Made by a program: the position numbers and the translations under genes. From Streptomyces sp. CB02959 (GTDB lineage: Bacteria; Actinomycetota; Actinomycetes; Streptomycetales; Streptomycetaceae): 64,000 nucleotides of DNA. The notes below the pieces were generated by a model. It searched no databases, was not told the origin of the DNA, and was given only the letters and a program-made list of their open reading frames with translations. Positions 43,754-52,849 of the stretch are shown piece by piece. Positions within the stretch are counted from its first letter, which is position 1; each line of letters starts with the position of its first letter. Where the stretch lies: the NCBI RefSeq assembly GCF_002803155.1, contig NZ_NNBP01000010.1, positions 124,001 through 188,000 on the forward strand, written 5' to 3'.

Positions 43754-44745
43754 GGCCCTTCGGCTACCTGCGGGTCGACAGCGTCGACGAGGCGGTCCGG
43801 GCCGCCGCCGGGCAGCCCGGCGCCCAGTTCCTGGCCGGCGGCACCAACCTCGTCGACCTGATGAAGCTCGGCGTGGAGGCCCCGCGCACCCTCGTCGACA
43901 TCAGCCGGCTGCCGCTGGACCGCATCGAGGAACTGCCGGACGGCGGCCTGCGCATCGGTGCCATGGTCCGCAACGCCGACCTCGCCGCGGCCCCCGCCGT
44001 CCGCGACCGCTACCCCGTGCTGTCCCAGGCCCTGCTGGCCGGCGCCTCCGGACAGCTCCGCAACACCGCCACCACCGGCGGCAACCTCCTCCAGCGAACC
44101 CGCTGCACCTACTTCCAGGACACCTCCAAGCCGTGCAACAAACGGGAGCCCGGAACCGGCTGCCCGGCCCTCGACGGCGCCCACCGCGACCTCGCCGTCC
44201 TCGGGCACTCCGCGCACTGCGTCGCCACCCAGCCCTCCGACACGGCGGTCGCCCTCGCCGCCCTCGACGCCACCGTGCACCTGCACGGGCCCGAGGGCGA
44301 ACGCACCGTCCCGGCCACCGACTTCCACCGGCTGCCCGGCGACAGCCCCGAACGGGACACCGAGATCCGGCTCGGCGAACTGCTCACCGCCGTCGAACTG
44401 CCGCCGCCCCGCCCCGGCACCCGCTCCCGCTACCGCAAGGCCCGCGACCGCGCCTCGTTCGCCTTCGCCCTGGCCTCCGTCGCCGCCGTCCTCGCGGTCC
44501 GCGACGGCGTCGTCGCCCACGCCGCGCTCGCCTTCGGGGGACTGGCCCACCGCCCCTGGCGGGCCCGCACCGCCGAGGCCGCGCTGCACGGCGCGCCCGC
44601 CACCGAGGAGTCCTTCGCCCGCGCCGCCGCCGCCGAACTCGCCGCCGCCGCGCCACTGCGCGACAACGGCTTCAAGGTCCCGCTGGCCCATGCCCTCGCC
44701 GTCGGCGTGCTCACCGACCTCGCCGCCCGCGCCGCCAACGGGTGA
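43750..44745 (+). CDS. Molybdenum hydroxylase FAD subunit with extra Fe-S cysteines (PaoB/YagS-like)
   Basis: A 331-residue FAD-binding subunit of the xanthine dehydrogenase family. QFLAGGTNLVDLMKLGV is the FAD pyrophosphate loop, and GQLRNTATTGGNLLQRTRC the second FAD motif. Next comes a Cys-rich loop (RTRCTYFQD, KPCNKREPGTGCPA) like that binding an extra [4Fe-4S] cluster in E. coli PaoB. This separates the complex from classic xanthine dehydrogenases and suggests an aldehyde oxidase role. The start overlaps the upstream stop as ATGA. Confidence 0.93.
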   Translation: MRPFGYLRVDSVDEAVRAAAGQPGAQFLAGGTNLVDLMKLGVEAPRTLVDISRLPLDRIEELPDGGLRIGAMVRNADLAAAPAVRDRYPVLSQALLAGASGQLRNTATTGGNLLQRTRCTYFQDTSKPCNKREPGTGCPALDGAHRDLAVLGHSAHCVATQPSDTAVALAALDATVHLHGPEGERTVPATDFHRLPGDSPERDTEIRLGELLTAVELPPPRPGTRSRYRKARDRASFAFALASVAAVLAVRDGVVAHAALAFGGLAHRPWRARTAEAALHGAPATEESFARAAAAELAAAAPLRDNGFKVPLAHALAVGVLTDLAARAANG

Positions 44746-44774
44746 CCCCGCCCCCGACCGCAAGGACCCGCGCC

Positions 44775-46922
44775 ATGAGCCACGACCAGTTCCCGCTGGG
44801 CCCGCCGCCGCACCCTCTGGGCGACCCCCTGGTCCGCCGCGAGGGCCGGCAGAAGGTCACCGGCACCGCCCGCTACGCCGCCGAGCACACCCCGCCCGGC
44901 TGCGCCTACGCCTGGCCGGTCCCGGCCACCGTCGCCCGCGGCCGGATCACCGAACTGGACATCGGCGGGGCGCTGGCGCTGCCCGGGGTGATCGCGGTGC
45001 TCACCCACGAGAACGCGCCCCGCCTGGCGTCCACCCCGGACCGCACCCTGGCCCTGCTCCAGGAGGACCGCGTCCCGCACCACGGCTGGTACGTCGCGCT
45101 CGCCGTCGCCGACACCCTGGAGGCCGCCCGGGACGCCGCCGAGGCCGTCCACGTCGCCTACGCCACCGAGCCCCACGACGTACGCGTCACCGCGGACCAC
45201 CCGGAGCTGTACGTGCCGGAGACCGTCAACGGCGACTTCCCCGCGGTCCGCGAACGCGGCGACTTCGACGCGGCGTTCGCCGCCGCACCGGTGAGGGTCG
45301 ACGCGGCCTACACCGTGCCGCCGCTGCACAACCACCCCATGGAACCGCACGCCGCCACCGCCCAGTGGGCCAACGGCCACCTCACCGTTTACGACGCCAG
45401 CCAAGGCGCCACCAAAGTGCGCGAGGACCTGGCCGCCCTGTTCAAGCTCGGAACGGACGAGATCACCGTGATCTCCGAGCACGTCGGCGGCGGCTTCGGC
45501 TCCAAGGGGACGCCCCGGCCCCAGGTCGTGCTCGCCGCGATGGCCGCCCGGCACACCGGCCGCCCCGTCAAACTGGCCCTGCCGCGCCGCCAGATGCCCG
45601 CCGTGGTCGGCCACCGCGCCCCCACGCTCCAGCGGGTCCGGATCGGCGCCGGCACCGACGGTGTGATCACCGCCCTCGCCCACGACTGCGTCACCCACAC
45701 CTCCACGATCGCGGAGTTCGTGGAGCAGGCCGCGGTGCCGGCACGCATCATGTACACCTCGCCGCACAGCCGCACCACCCACCGCGTCGCCGCCCTCGAC
45801 GTGCCCAGCCCCTCCTGGATGCGCGCCCCCGGCGAGGCCCCCGGGATGTACGCCCTGGAGTCCGCCGTCGACGAACTCGCCGCCCTCCTGGACATCGACC
45901 CGGTCGAACTGCGCATCCGCAACGAGCCCGACACCGAACCGGACAGCGGGCGCCCCTTCAGCAGCCGCCACCTCGTGGACTGCCTCCGCGAGGGCGCCGA
46001 ACGCTTCGGCTGGCTGCCCCGCGACCCCCGCCCCGGCGTACACCGCCACGGCGACCTCCTGCTGGGCACCGGCGTCGCCGCGGCCACCTACCCCGTCTAC
46101 ATCGGCGCCACCGAGGCCGAGGCGCACGCCGCCGCCGACGGCGGCTACCTGATCCGGGTCAACGCCACCGACATCGGCACCGGCGCCCGCACCGTCCTCG
46201 CCCAGGTCGCCGCCGCCGTGCTCGGCGTCCCCGAGGACCGCGTCCGGGTCGACATCGGCAGCAGCGACCTGCCGCCCGCCATGCTGGCCGGCGGCTCCGC
46301 CGGCACCGCCTCCTGGGGCTGGGCCGTCCACAAGGCGTGCACGGCGCTGCTGGCCCGGCTGCGCGACCACGCGGGGCCGCTCCCCGCCGAGGGGATCACG
46401 GTCACCGAGGACACCCGCCTGGAGACCGCCCAGCGGTCCCCGTACTCCCGGCACGCCTTCGGTGCCGTCTTCGCCGAGGTGCAGGCCGACCTCCGCACCG
46501 GCGAGGTCCGGGTCCGCCGCCTCCTCGGCCAGTACGCGGCCGGGCGGATCCTCAACTCCCGCACCGCGCGCTCCCAGTTCATCGGCGGGATGACCATGGG
46601 CCTGGGCATGGCCCTCATGGAGGGCAGCGCCCTGGACCCCGCCTTCGGCGACTTCACCGCCCGCGACCTGGCCGCGTACCACGTCCCGGCCTGCGCCGAC
46701 GTGCCGGTCGTCGAGGCGCACTGGCTCGACGAGGAGGACCCGCACCTCAACCCCATGGGCAGCAAGGGCATCGGCGAGATCGGCATCGTCGGCACCGCGG
46801 CGGCGCTCGGCAACGCGGTGTGGCACGCCACCGGCGCCCGGCTCCGCGACCTGCCGCTGACGCCGGACAAGGTGCTGGCCGCGCTGGCCGCGCTGGCCGA
46901 GCTGGCCGCGCGCCGCTCCTGA
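44775..46922 (+). CDS. Molybdenum hydroxylase catalytic subunit (PaoC/YagR-like aldehyde oxidoreductase)
   Basis: A 715-residue subunit that binds the molybdopterin cytosine dinucleotide cofactor and the substrate. PLVRREGRQKVTGTARYAAE is the family N-terminus. VGGGFGSKGTPRPQVVLAA, SWMRAPGEAPGMYALESAVD and NPMGSKGIGEIGIVGTAAAL follow, the last carrying the catalytic Glu. The subunit set and motifs point to aromatic or aliphatic aldehyde oxidation, with the substrate unproven. A 29-bp gap with AAGGA precedes ATG 44775. No cofactor-maturation gene (PaoD or XdhC type) is in the window. Confidence 0.93.
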   Translation: MSHDQFPLGPPPHPLGDPLVRREGRQKVTGTARYAAEHTPPGCAYAWPVPATVARGRITELDIGGALALPGVIAVLTHENAPRLASTPDRTLALLQEDRVPHHGWYVALAVADTLEAARDAAEAVHVAYATEPHDVRVTADHPELYVPETVNGDFPAVRERGDFDAAFAAAPVRVDAAYTVPPLHNHPMEPHAATAQWANGHLTVYDASQGATKVREDLAALFKLGTDEITVISEHVGGGFGSKGTPRPQVVLAAMAARHTGRPVKLALPRRQMPAVVGHRAPTLQRVRIGAGTDGVITALAHDCVTHTSTIAEFVEQAAVPARIMYTSPHSRTTHRVAALDVPSPSWMRAPGEAPGMYALESAVDELAALLDIDPVELRIRNEPDTEPDSGRPFSSRHLVDCLREGAERFGWLPRDPRPGVHRHGDLLLGTGVAAATYPVYIGATEAEAHAAADGGYLIRVNATDIGTGARTVLAQVAAAVLGVPEDRVRVDIGSSDLPPAMLAGGSAGTASWGWAVHKACTALLARLRDHAGPLPAEGITVTEDTRLETAQRSPYSRHAFGAVFAEVQADLRTGEVRVRRLLGQYAAGRILNSRTARSQFIGGMTMGLGMALMEGSALDPAFGDFTARDLAAYHVPACADVPVVEAHWLDEEDPHLNPMGSKGIGEIGIVGTAAALGNAVWHATGARLRDLPLTPDKVLAALAALAELAARRS

Positions 46923-47089
46923 CGGCCGGTACGGGGCTCACCACCGGGGCCCGCAACCGGGGCGGGCAACCCCGACGGGCCACCCCTGTTGCGGACCGGG
47001 AACCCCCGGGCCAGCATGGCAGTCAACCCATACGTGACGGATGCTCACTCTTCGTGTTCGGGGTTCGTTGGTCCAACGAGGTGAAAGAC

Positions 47090-47668
47090 GTGAGCCTCGC
47101 GGTGAGGAGCCACGACATGACACCACCCGGCGACCGGCACTACACGGTCGAACTGCACGCCTCGGCGGAGCGCGTCCCCCAGATCCGGCGGATCGTCGCC
47201 GCGCATCTGCGCCACTGGAATCTCGACCCGCAGATCCCGCCCGTGTGCGAGGGGGTGGCGGAGCTCCTGACCAACGTCCACCGCCATATCGGCCCCGCCG
47301 CCCGCTGTGTGGTCGAACTCCGCTGGAGCGGCCGCCATCTGACGGCCTCGGTCGCCGACGAGGGCCCCCGGCTGCCGCGGCTGGAGAGCGCGGGCGGCGG
47401 CGGACTCGCCCGGATCGCCGCGCTGAGCGACAGCTGGGGCACCTGCGGGACGCCCGACGGCAAGGTCATCTGGTTCACCCGCCGGATCGAGGCGGCCCGC
47501 ACCGCCCCGGTGACCCCGCCGGTGCCGCTGCGCAGCGTGCCGGACGTGGTGGAACCCGCGCCCGCGGTGGAGCCCCCGGCCGCCCCCGCCCCCGACCCGG
47601 CCCCGGCCTCCGCATCCGGCCCGGCCGTCGCCGCCGACCCGTCCCCGTCGGAGGCGACGCTGGTCTAG
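47090..47668 (+). CDS. RsbW-like ATP-binding protein (HATPase_c_2)
   Basis: A 192-residue GHKL ATPase without other domains. The N box is GVAELLTNVHRHIG (Glu and Asn), G1 is VADEGPRLP, G2 is GGGGLARIAALSDSWG. Such proteins in Streptomyces act as anti-sigma kinases or regulators. The last 50 residues are a Pro/Ala/Ser tail. GTG 47090 follows GAGGTGA. No anti-anti-sigma or sigma gene is adjacent; the PP2C phosphatase 8 kb away is only a speculative partner. Confidence 0.85.
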   Translation: MSLAVRSHDMTPPGDRHYTVELHASAERVPQIRRIVAAHLRHWNLDPQIPPVCEGVAELLTNVHRHIGPAARCVVELRWSGRHLTASVADEGPRLPRLESAGGGGLARIAALSDSWGTCGTPDGKVIWFTRRIEAARTAPVTPPVPLRSVPDVVEPAPAVEPPAAPAPDPAPASASGPAVAADPSPSEATLV

Positions 47669-47713
47669 CTCCCGCAGGTCGCGTCGCCGGTCGGCGCGCC
47701 CGACGGCCCCCGG

Positions 47714-47757
47714 ACGGCCGGCGGGTCACGGCACAACTGCCGTGACCCGCCGGCCGT
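47714..47757. terminator. Perfect 20-bp stem terminator
   Basis: Twenty-base arms (47714-47733 and 47738-47757) pair without mismatch around a CAAC loop, 45 bp after the ATPase stop. This is one of the strongest hairpins in the window. Confidence 0.8.
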
Positions 47758-47787
47758 TCGCCGTGCCGGGGCGCACCCGGCCTGGGA

Positions 47788-47820
47788 GTTCACCCCCCGT
47801 ACGGTGAGGTGTCATCTCCG
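47788..47820 (+). promoter_or_regulatory. Possible PHO box upstream of phospholipase C
   Basis: GTTCACC (47788-47794) matches the core of the Streptomyces PhoP direct repeat unit. A weaker copy, TGTCATC (47810), lies two 11-bp steps further, in phase. The unit between them does not match. Phosphate control would suit a secreted phospholipase, but the site is imperfect. Confidence 0.35.
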
Positions 47821-47952
47821 GGACACCCCCCCTTCCCGGACCCTCGTTCCTCTTGGAACACTCTGCTGACCGTTGTTCCCGTACGACCCCTCCGCACCGC
47901 GCCCCCGATCAGACACCCCGTCATCCCCCCCCACCGCGAGGTTCCCAGACAC

Positions 47953-50010
47953 ATGGCTGACATCAACCGCCGGCGCTTCCTCCAGATAGCCGGTGCCACC
48001 GCGGGCGTCACTGCCCTCTCCGGCAGCATCGCCCGCGCCGCCGCCATCCCCGCCCGGCGCAGCGCCGGCTCCATCAAGGACGTCGAGCACATCGTCGTCC
48101 TCATGCAGGAGAACCGTTCCTTCGACCACTACTTCGGTTCGCTGAAGGGCGTCCGTGGCTTCGGCGACCCGCGCCCGGTCACCCAGCCGAACGGCAAGTC
48201 CGTCTGGTACCAGGCCGACGGCGGCAAGGACGTGCTGCCCTACCACCCCGACGCCGAGAACCTCGGCATGCAGTTCATCGAGGGCCTCAACCACGACTGG
48301 CACGGCGGCCACCAGGCGTGGAACAACGGCAAGTACGACCAGTGGATCCCCGCCAAGGGCACCGGCACCATGGCGTACCTGACCCGCAAGGACATCCCCT
48401 TCCACTACGCGCTCGCCGACGCGTTCACCATCTGCGACTCGTACCACTGCTCGCTGATGGGTGCCACCGACCCCAACCGCTACTACATGTGGACCGGCTA
48501 CGTCGGCAACGACGGCACCGGCGGCGGCCCGGTCGTCGGCAACGAGGAGGCCGGCTACGGCTGGACCACCTACCCCGAGCGCCTGGAGAAGGCCGGCGTC
48601 TCCTGGAAGATCTACCAGGACATCGGCGACGGCCTGGACGCCGCCGGCAAGTGGGGCTGGATCGACGACGCCTACCGCGGCACCTACGGCGACAACTCCC
48701 TGCTCTTCTTCAACCAGTACCGCAACGCCAAGCCCGGCGACCCGCTCTACGACAAGGCCCGCACCGGCACCAACGTCAAGCAGGGCGACGGCTACTTCGA
48801 CCAGCTCAAGGCCGACGTCAAGGCCGGCAAACTGCCGCAGATCTCCTGGATCGCCGCCCCCGAAGCGTTCTCCGAGCACCCCAACTGGCCCGCCAACTAC
48901 GGCGCCTGGTACGTCTCCCAGGTCCTGGACGCGCTCACCTCCAACCCGGACGTGTGGAGCAAGACCGCCCTGTTCATCACCTACGACGAGAACGACGGCT
49001 ACTTCGACCACGTCGTCCCGCCGTTCCCGCCGGCCTCCGACGCCCAGGGCCGGTCCACCGTGGACACCGCCCTGGACCACTTCCCCGGCAGCCTCACCTA
49101 CGCCGCCGGCCCCTACGGCCTCGGCCAGCGCGTCCCGATGCTGGTGGTCTCCCCCTGGAGCACCGGCGGCTACGTCTGCTCCGAGGTCTTCGACCACACC
49201 TCCGTCATCCGGTTCATGGAGACCCGCTTCGGCGTCCACGAGCCCAACATCTCGCCCTGGCGCCGCGCCATCTGCGGCGACCTCACCTCCGCCTTCGACT
49301 TCTCGCTGGAGAACACCAAGCCGGCCGCGCTCCCGGACACCAAGGGCTACCAGCCGCCGGACCACAACCGGCACGACAGCTACCACCCCACGCCGCCCGC
49401 CAACCCCGTCCTGCCCAAGCAGGAAGCCGGCTCCCGGCCCAGCCGCCCGCTGGCCTACGTCCCGCTGACCGACGGCACCGCGGACGTCGCCGGCGGCCGC
49501 TTCTCCCTCACCTTCAGCGGCGGCAACGCGGCCGGCGCCTGCTTCCTGGTCACCGCGCCCAACCGCACCGACGGCCCCTGGACGTACACCACCGAGGCCG
49601 GCAAGACCCTCACCGACACCTGGAACACCACCTACTCCAAGGGCAGTTACGACCTGACGGTGCACGGCCCCAACGGCTTCCTGCGCACCTTCAAGGGCCC
49701 CGGCAAGAAGCAGACCCCCGAGGTGACCGCCCGCCACGACGCCGCCTCCGGCCACGTCGAGCTGTCCCTCACCAACCCGGGCACCGCCCCCTGCAACCTG
49801 ACCATCGCCAACGCCTACGGCGGCGCCAAGCAGACCGTCCGGGTCGACCCGGGCGGCACCGTCACCCGGTCCGTCGACCTCACCGCGAGCAAGCGCTGGT
49901 ACGACCTGACGGTCACCGCCGACTCCGACGCCGGCTTCCTGCGCCGGTTCGCCGGCCACGTCGAGACCGGCAAGCCGGGCGTCAGCGACCCGGCACTGCG
50001 CACCGGCTGA
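47953..50010 (+). CDS. Tat-secreted phospholipase C, phosphocholine-specific type
   Basis: A 685-residue extracellular phosphoesterase. The Tat signal has NRRRFLQIAGATAGVTALSG. The catalytic domain shows HIVVLMQENRSFDHYFGSLK (metal and nucleophile region), GLNHDWHGGHQAWNNGK, SLMGATDPNRYYMWTGYVG and FITYDENDGYFDHVVPP, all typical of the PlcH/AcpA family. Two beta-rich C-terminal domains (about 520-600 and 605-680) match the DUF756 repeats of bacterial phospholipase C. It releases phosphate-bearing head groups from lipids. Hairpins flank it on both sides and it is probably monocistronic. Confidence 0.94.
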   Translation: MADINRRRFLQIAGATAGVTALSGSIARAAAIPARRSAGSIKDVEHIVVLMQENRSFDHYFGSLKGVRGFGDPRPVTQPNGKSVWYQADGGKDVLPYHPDAENLGMQFIEGLNHDWHGGHQAWNNGKYDQWIPAKGTGTMAYLTRKDIPFHYALADAFTICDSYHCSLMGATDPNRYYMWTGYVGNDGTGGGPVVGNEEAGYGWTTYPERLEKAGVSWKIYQDIGDGLDAAGKWGWIDDAYRGTYGDNSLLFFNQYRNAKPGDPLYDKARTGTNVKQGDGYFDQLKADVKAGKLPQISWIAAPEAFSEHPNWPANYGAWYVSQVLDALTSNPDVWSKTALFITYDENDGYFDHVVPPFPPASDAQGRSTVDTALDHFPGSLTYAAGPYGLGQRVPMLVVSPWSTGGYVCSEVFDHTSVIRFMETRFGVHEPNISPWRRAICGDLTSAFDFSLENTKPAALPDTKGYQPPDHNRHDSYHPTPPANPVLPKQEAGSRPSRPLAYVPLTDGTADVAGGRFSLTFSGGNAAGACFLVTAPNRTDGPWTYTTEAGKTLTDTWNTTYSKGSYDLTVHGPNGFLRTFKGPGKKQTPEVTARHDAASGHVELSLTNPGTAPCNLTIANAYGGAKQTVRVDPGGTVTRSVDLTASKRWYDLTVTADSDAGFLRRFAGHVETGKPGVSDPALRTG

Positions 50011-50018
50011 CCCGGCCC

Positions 50019-50045
50019 GGCCGGGAGGCGCCCCGCCTCCCGGCC
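50019..50045 (+). terminator. Terminator after phospholipase C
   Basis: Perfect 12-base arms GGCCGGGAGGCG and CGCCTCCCGGCC flank a CCC loop, beginning 9 bp after the stop codon. Confidence 0.75.
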
Positions 50046-50067
50046 ACCCGTCGGCGGGAATGTCGCC

Positions 50068-50098
50068 TTGCCTTGGAGCGCGCTCCAGCTCCTAGCGT
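50068..50098 (+). promoter_or_regulatory. MerR-type promoter of the aldo/keto reductase
   Basis: TTGCCT (50068-50073) and TAGCGT (50093-50098) are spaced by 19 bp, the overlong spacer of MerR-controlled promoters. The spacer holds a perfect 14-bp palindrome TGGAGCGCGCTCCA (50074-50087). A MerR-family activator bound there would realign the hexamers. No merR gene is near. Confidence 0.7.
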
Positions 50099-50127
50099 GT
50101 GACCCACCACCGACCGAAGGGGAACCG

Positions 50128-51186
<1,059 letters not shown>

Positions 51187-51335
51187 CCGCCCCGCGCCCC
51201 TCTGCGTCTCCCCGCGTCTCCTGCGTCCCCGTACGTCGAATGCCGCGCCCCGGATGGCCGGGCGCCGGCGGCTGCGATCTAGTGGGGTGGACCGGCGGTC
51301 CGCCGGTCCGCCACGGGTGCCGAAGGAGACGTGCG

Positions 51336-51920
51336 ATGAGGAACACCGCCACGACGGCCGTCACCGCGGCCGCCGTCGCCCTGGCCGCGACGGCGGCCGG
51401 CGGATGCTCGAACGGGGGTGGCGGGACCGCCCCGCCGCGCTCCCGGACCCCGGCCGGGACCGGCCCGGCCACCAGCGTCCCGCCGACGGCGACCTTGTCG
51501 GCGGGGCCGGTCGCGGTGCACGCCCGCTCCGGTCCGCTCGGCACGATCCTGGTCGACGGACGGGGCCGCACCCTGTACCTGTTCGAGGCGGACCAGGGCC
51601 GCGAGTCGACGTGCTACGGCGACTGCGCCAAGGACTGGCCGCCGCTGGTGGTGCGCGGCGCCCCCACGGCCGGCAGCGGCGTCAAGGCGGAACTGCTGGG
51701 CACCAGCGCCCGCCGGGACGGCAGCCGGGGGGTCACCTACCACGGGCACCCGCTCTACTACTTCGACCAGGACAAGCGGCCCGGCGACGTCTACGGCCAG
51801 GGCTCGGACGACCACGGCGCGAGGTGGTACGTCCTGGACCCCGCGGGCAACCGGATCACGAAGCCGGTGCCCAGCGGCAGTCCCGGCAAGAGCCCCAGCG
51901 CCAGCCCGAGCGGACACTGA
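51336..51920 (+). CDS. Secreted lipoprotein with COG4315 repeats
   Basis: A 194-residue lipoprotein. The signal peptide ends in AAGGC (lipobox Cys near residue 24), followed by a disordered Gly/Pro/Thr stretch. Two repeats of the COG4315 (Lipoprotein_15) motif follow: GTILVDGRGRTLYLFEADQG with CYGDCAKDWPPLV, and VTYHGHPLYYFDQDKRPGDV with GARWYVLDPAG. Function is unknown; homologues occur beside cupredoxins and copper or haem genes. GAAGGAGA precedes ATG 51336. It heads a three-gene set with 2-bp and 45-bp gaps. Confidence 0.88.
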   Translation: MRNTATTAVTAAAVALAATAAGGCSNGGGGTAPPRSRTPAGTGPATSVPPTATLSAGPVAVHARSGPLGTILVDGRGRTLYLFEADQGRESTCYGDCAKDWPPLVVRGAPTAGSGVKAELLGTSARRDGSRGVTYHGHPLYYFDQDKRPGDVYGQGSDDHGARWYVLDPAGNRITKPVPSGSPGKSPSASPSGH

Positions 51921-51922
51921 CC

Positions 51923-52336
51923 GTGCGCCGCCCGATGAGCCCCGCCCCGATGCGCCCCGCCCCGACGCGCCGCTCCCTGGCCGCCGTGGTCCTCTGCCTG
52001 GCCGCGGCCCTCACCGGCTGCGGGCACTCCGGAGGCGGAGGCACCCCCTCCGCCTCGCCGCCCGCCACCTCCACCGGGACTGCCGCCCCGCGGATCACCA
52101 TCAAGGGCTTCGCCTTCCGGCCCGCCGCGCTGACCGTACGTCCCGGCGCCAAGATCACCGTCGTCAACGAGGACGACGTGGCCCACACGGTGACCTCCAC
52201 CGGCGTCAAGACCTTCGACACCGGCGCCGTCGCACCGGGCCGCAGCGCCACCTTCACCGCGCCCGCCAAGGCCGGCGACTACCCCTACATCTGCACGTTC
52301 CACCCGAACATGAAGGGCACGCTCACCGTCCGCTGA
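51923..52336 (+). CDS. Cupredoxin (plastocyanin-like) lipoprotein
   Basis: A 137-residue blue-copper-type protein anchored by lipid. The lipobox is LTGC, followed by a Gly/Ser/Thr linker. The cupredoxin domain begins ITIKGFAFRPAALTVRPG. The type 1 copper ligands are all visible: His in DVAHTVTS, then Cys, His and Met in YPYICTFHPNMKG. It can carry electrons outside the membrane. The GTG at 51923 is 2 bp from the upstream stop; ATGs at 51935 and 51950 are alternatives that keep the signal peptide. Confidence 0.9.
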   Translation: MRRPMSPAPMRPAPTRRSLAAVVLCLAAALTGCGHSGGGGTPSASPPATSTGTAAPRITIKGFAFRPAALTVRPGAKITVVNEDDVAHTVTSTGVKTFDTGAVAPGRSATFTAPAKAGDYPYICTFHPNMKGTLTVR

Positions 52337-52381
52337 CCCGCCGGCCCCGCCCGACCCACCACCGGACGCCCGGGAGGCGCC

Positions 52382-52849
52382 GTGTCCCCAGCTTCCTCCG
52401 CGCCCCGCGGCGGCCGGTCCGGCCGGGCCGTGCGGGGCCTGGCACGGCTGCTGGCCGCGGCCGGTCCGGCGGCCGACGCCGCGGTCCACGCCCGGCTCGC
52501 CGGGCCGTACGACGCGGTCGTCGCGGGCATCAGCCAGGGCGTGCTGTTCCGCGTCGAGTCCGGGCTCGCGGCGCTCGCCGCGCTGCTCGTCCTGGTGTGG
52601 CGCCACCCGCGCGGCGACGCCTTCGCCTTGCTGGTGGCGGCGGGCGGACTGGCGGTGCTGGTGCTCTACACCGCCGTGGGGATCGGGCAGCTGGGGCCGG
52701 TCCCGGACATGTACTACCCGGTCTGGACCGGCGACAAGAAGCTCGTCGCCGCGTCCCAGATCGTCACCGTGCTCGCCACCGGCTTCCTGCTGCTGACCGG
52801 GCGTCGGCGCCCGGCTCCCGGCTACGCGGGGGCGCTCCCGGTTACTTGA
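52382..52849 (+). CDS. Four-helix membrane protein of the cupredoxin set
   Basis: A 155-residue membrane protein. Hydrophobic stretches include GLAALAALLVLVW, FALLVAAGGLAVLVLYTAVG and ASQIVTVLATGFLLLTG, with an extracytoplasmic loop GPVPDMYYPVWTGDKK between them. The family is unrecognised, but similar proteins accompany COG4315 lipoproteins and cupredoxins. GTG 52382 follows GGGAGG. Its last 8 bp overlap the convergent L,D-transpeptidase gene. Confidence 0.75.
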   Translation: MSPASSAPRGGRSGRAVRGLARLLAAAGPAADAAVHARLAGPYDAVVAGISQGVLFRVESGLAALAALLVLVWRHPRGDAFALLVAAGGLAVLVLYTAVGIGQLGPVPDMYYPVWTGDKKLVAASQIVTVLATGFLLLTGRRRPAPGYAGALPVT

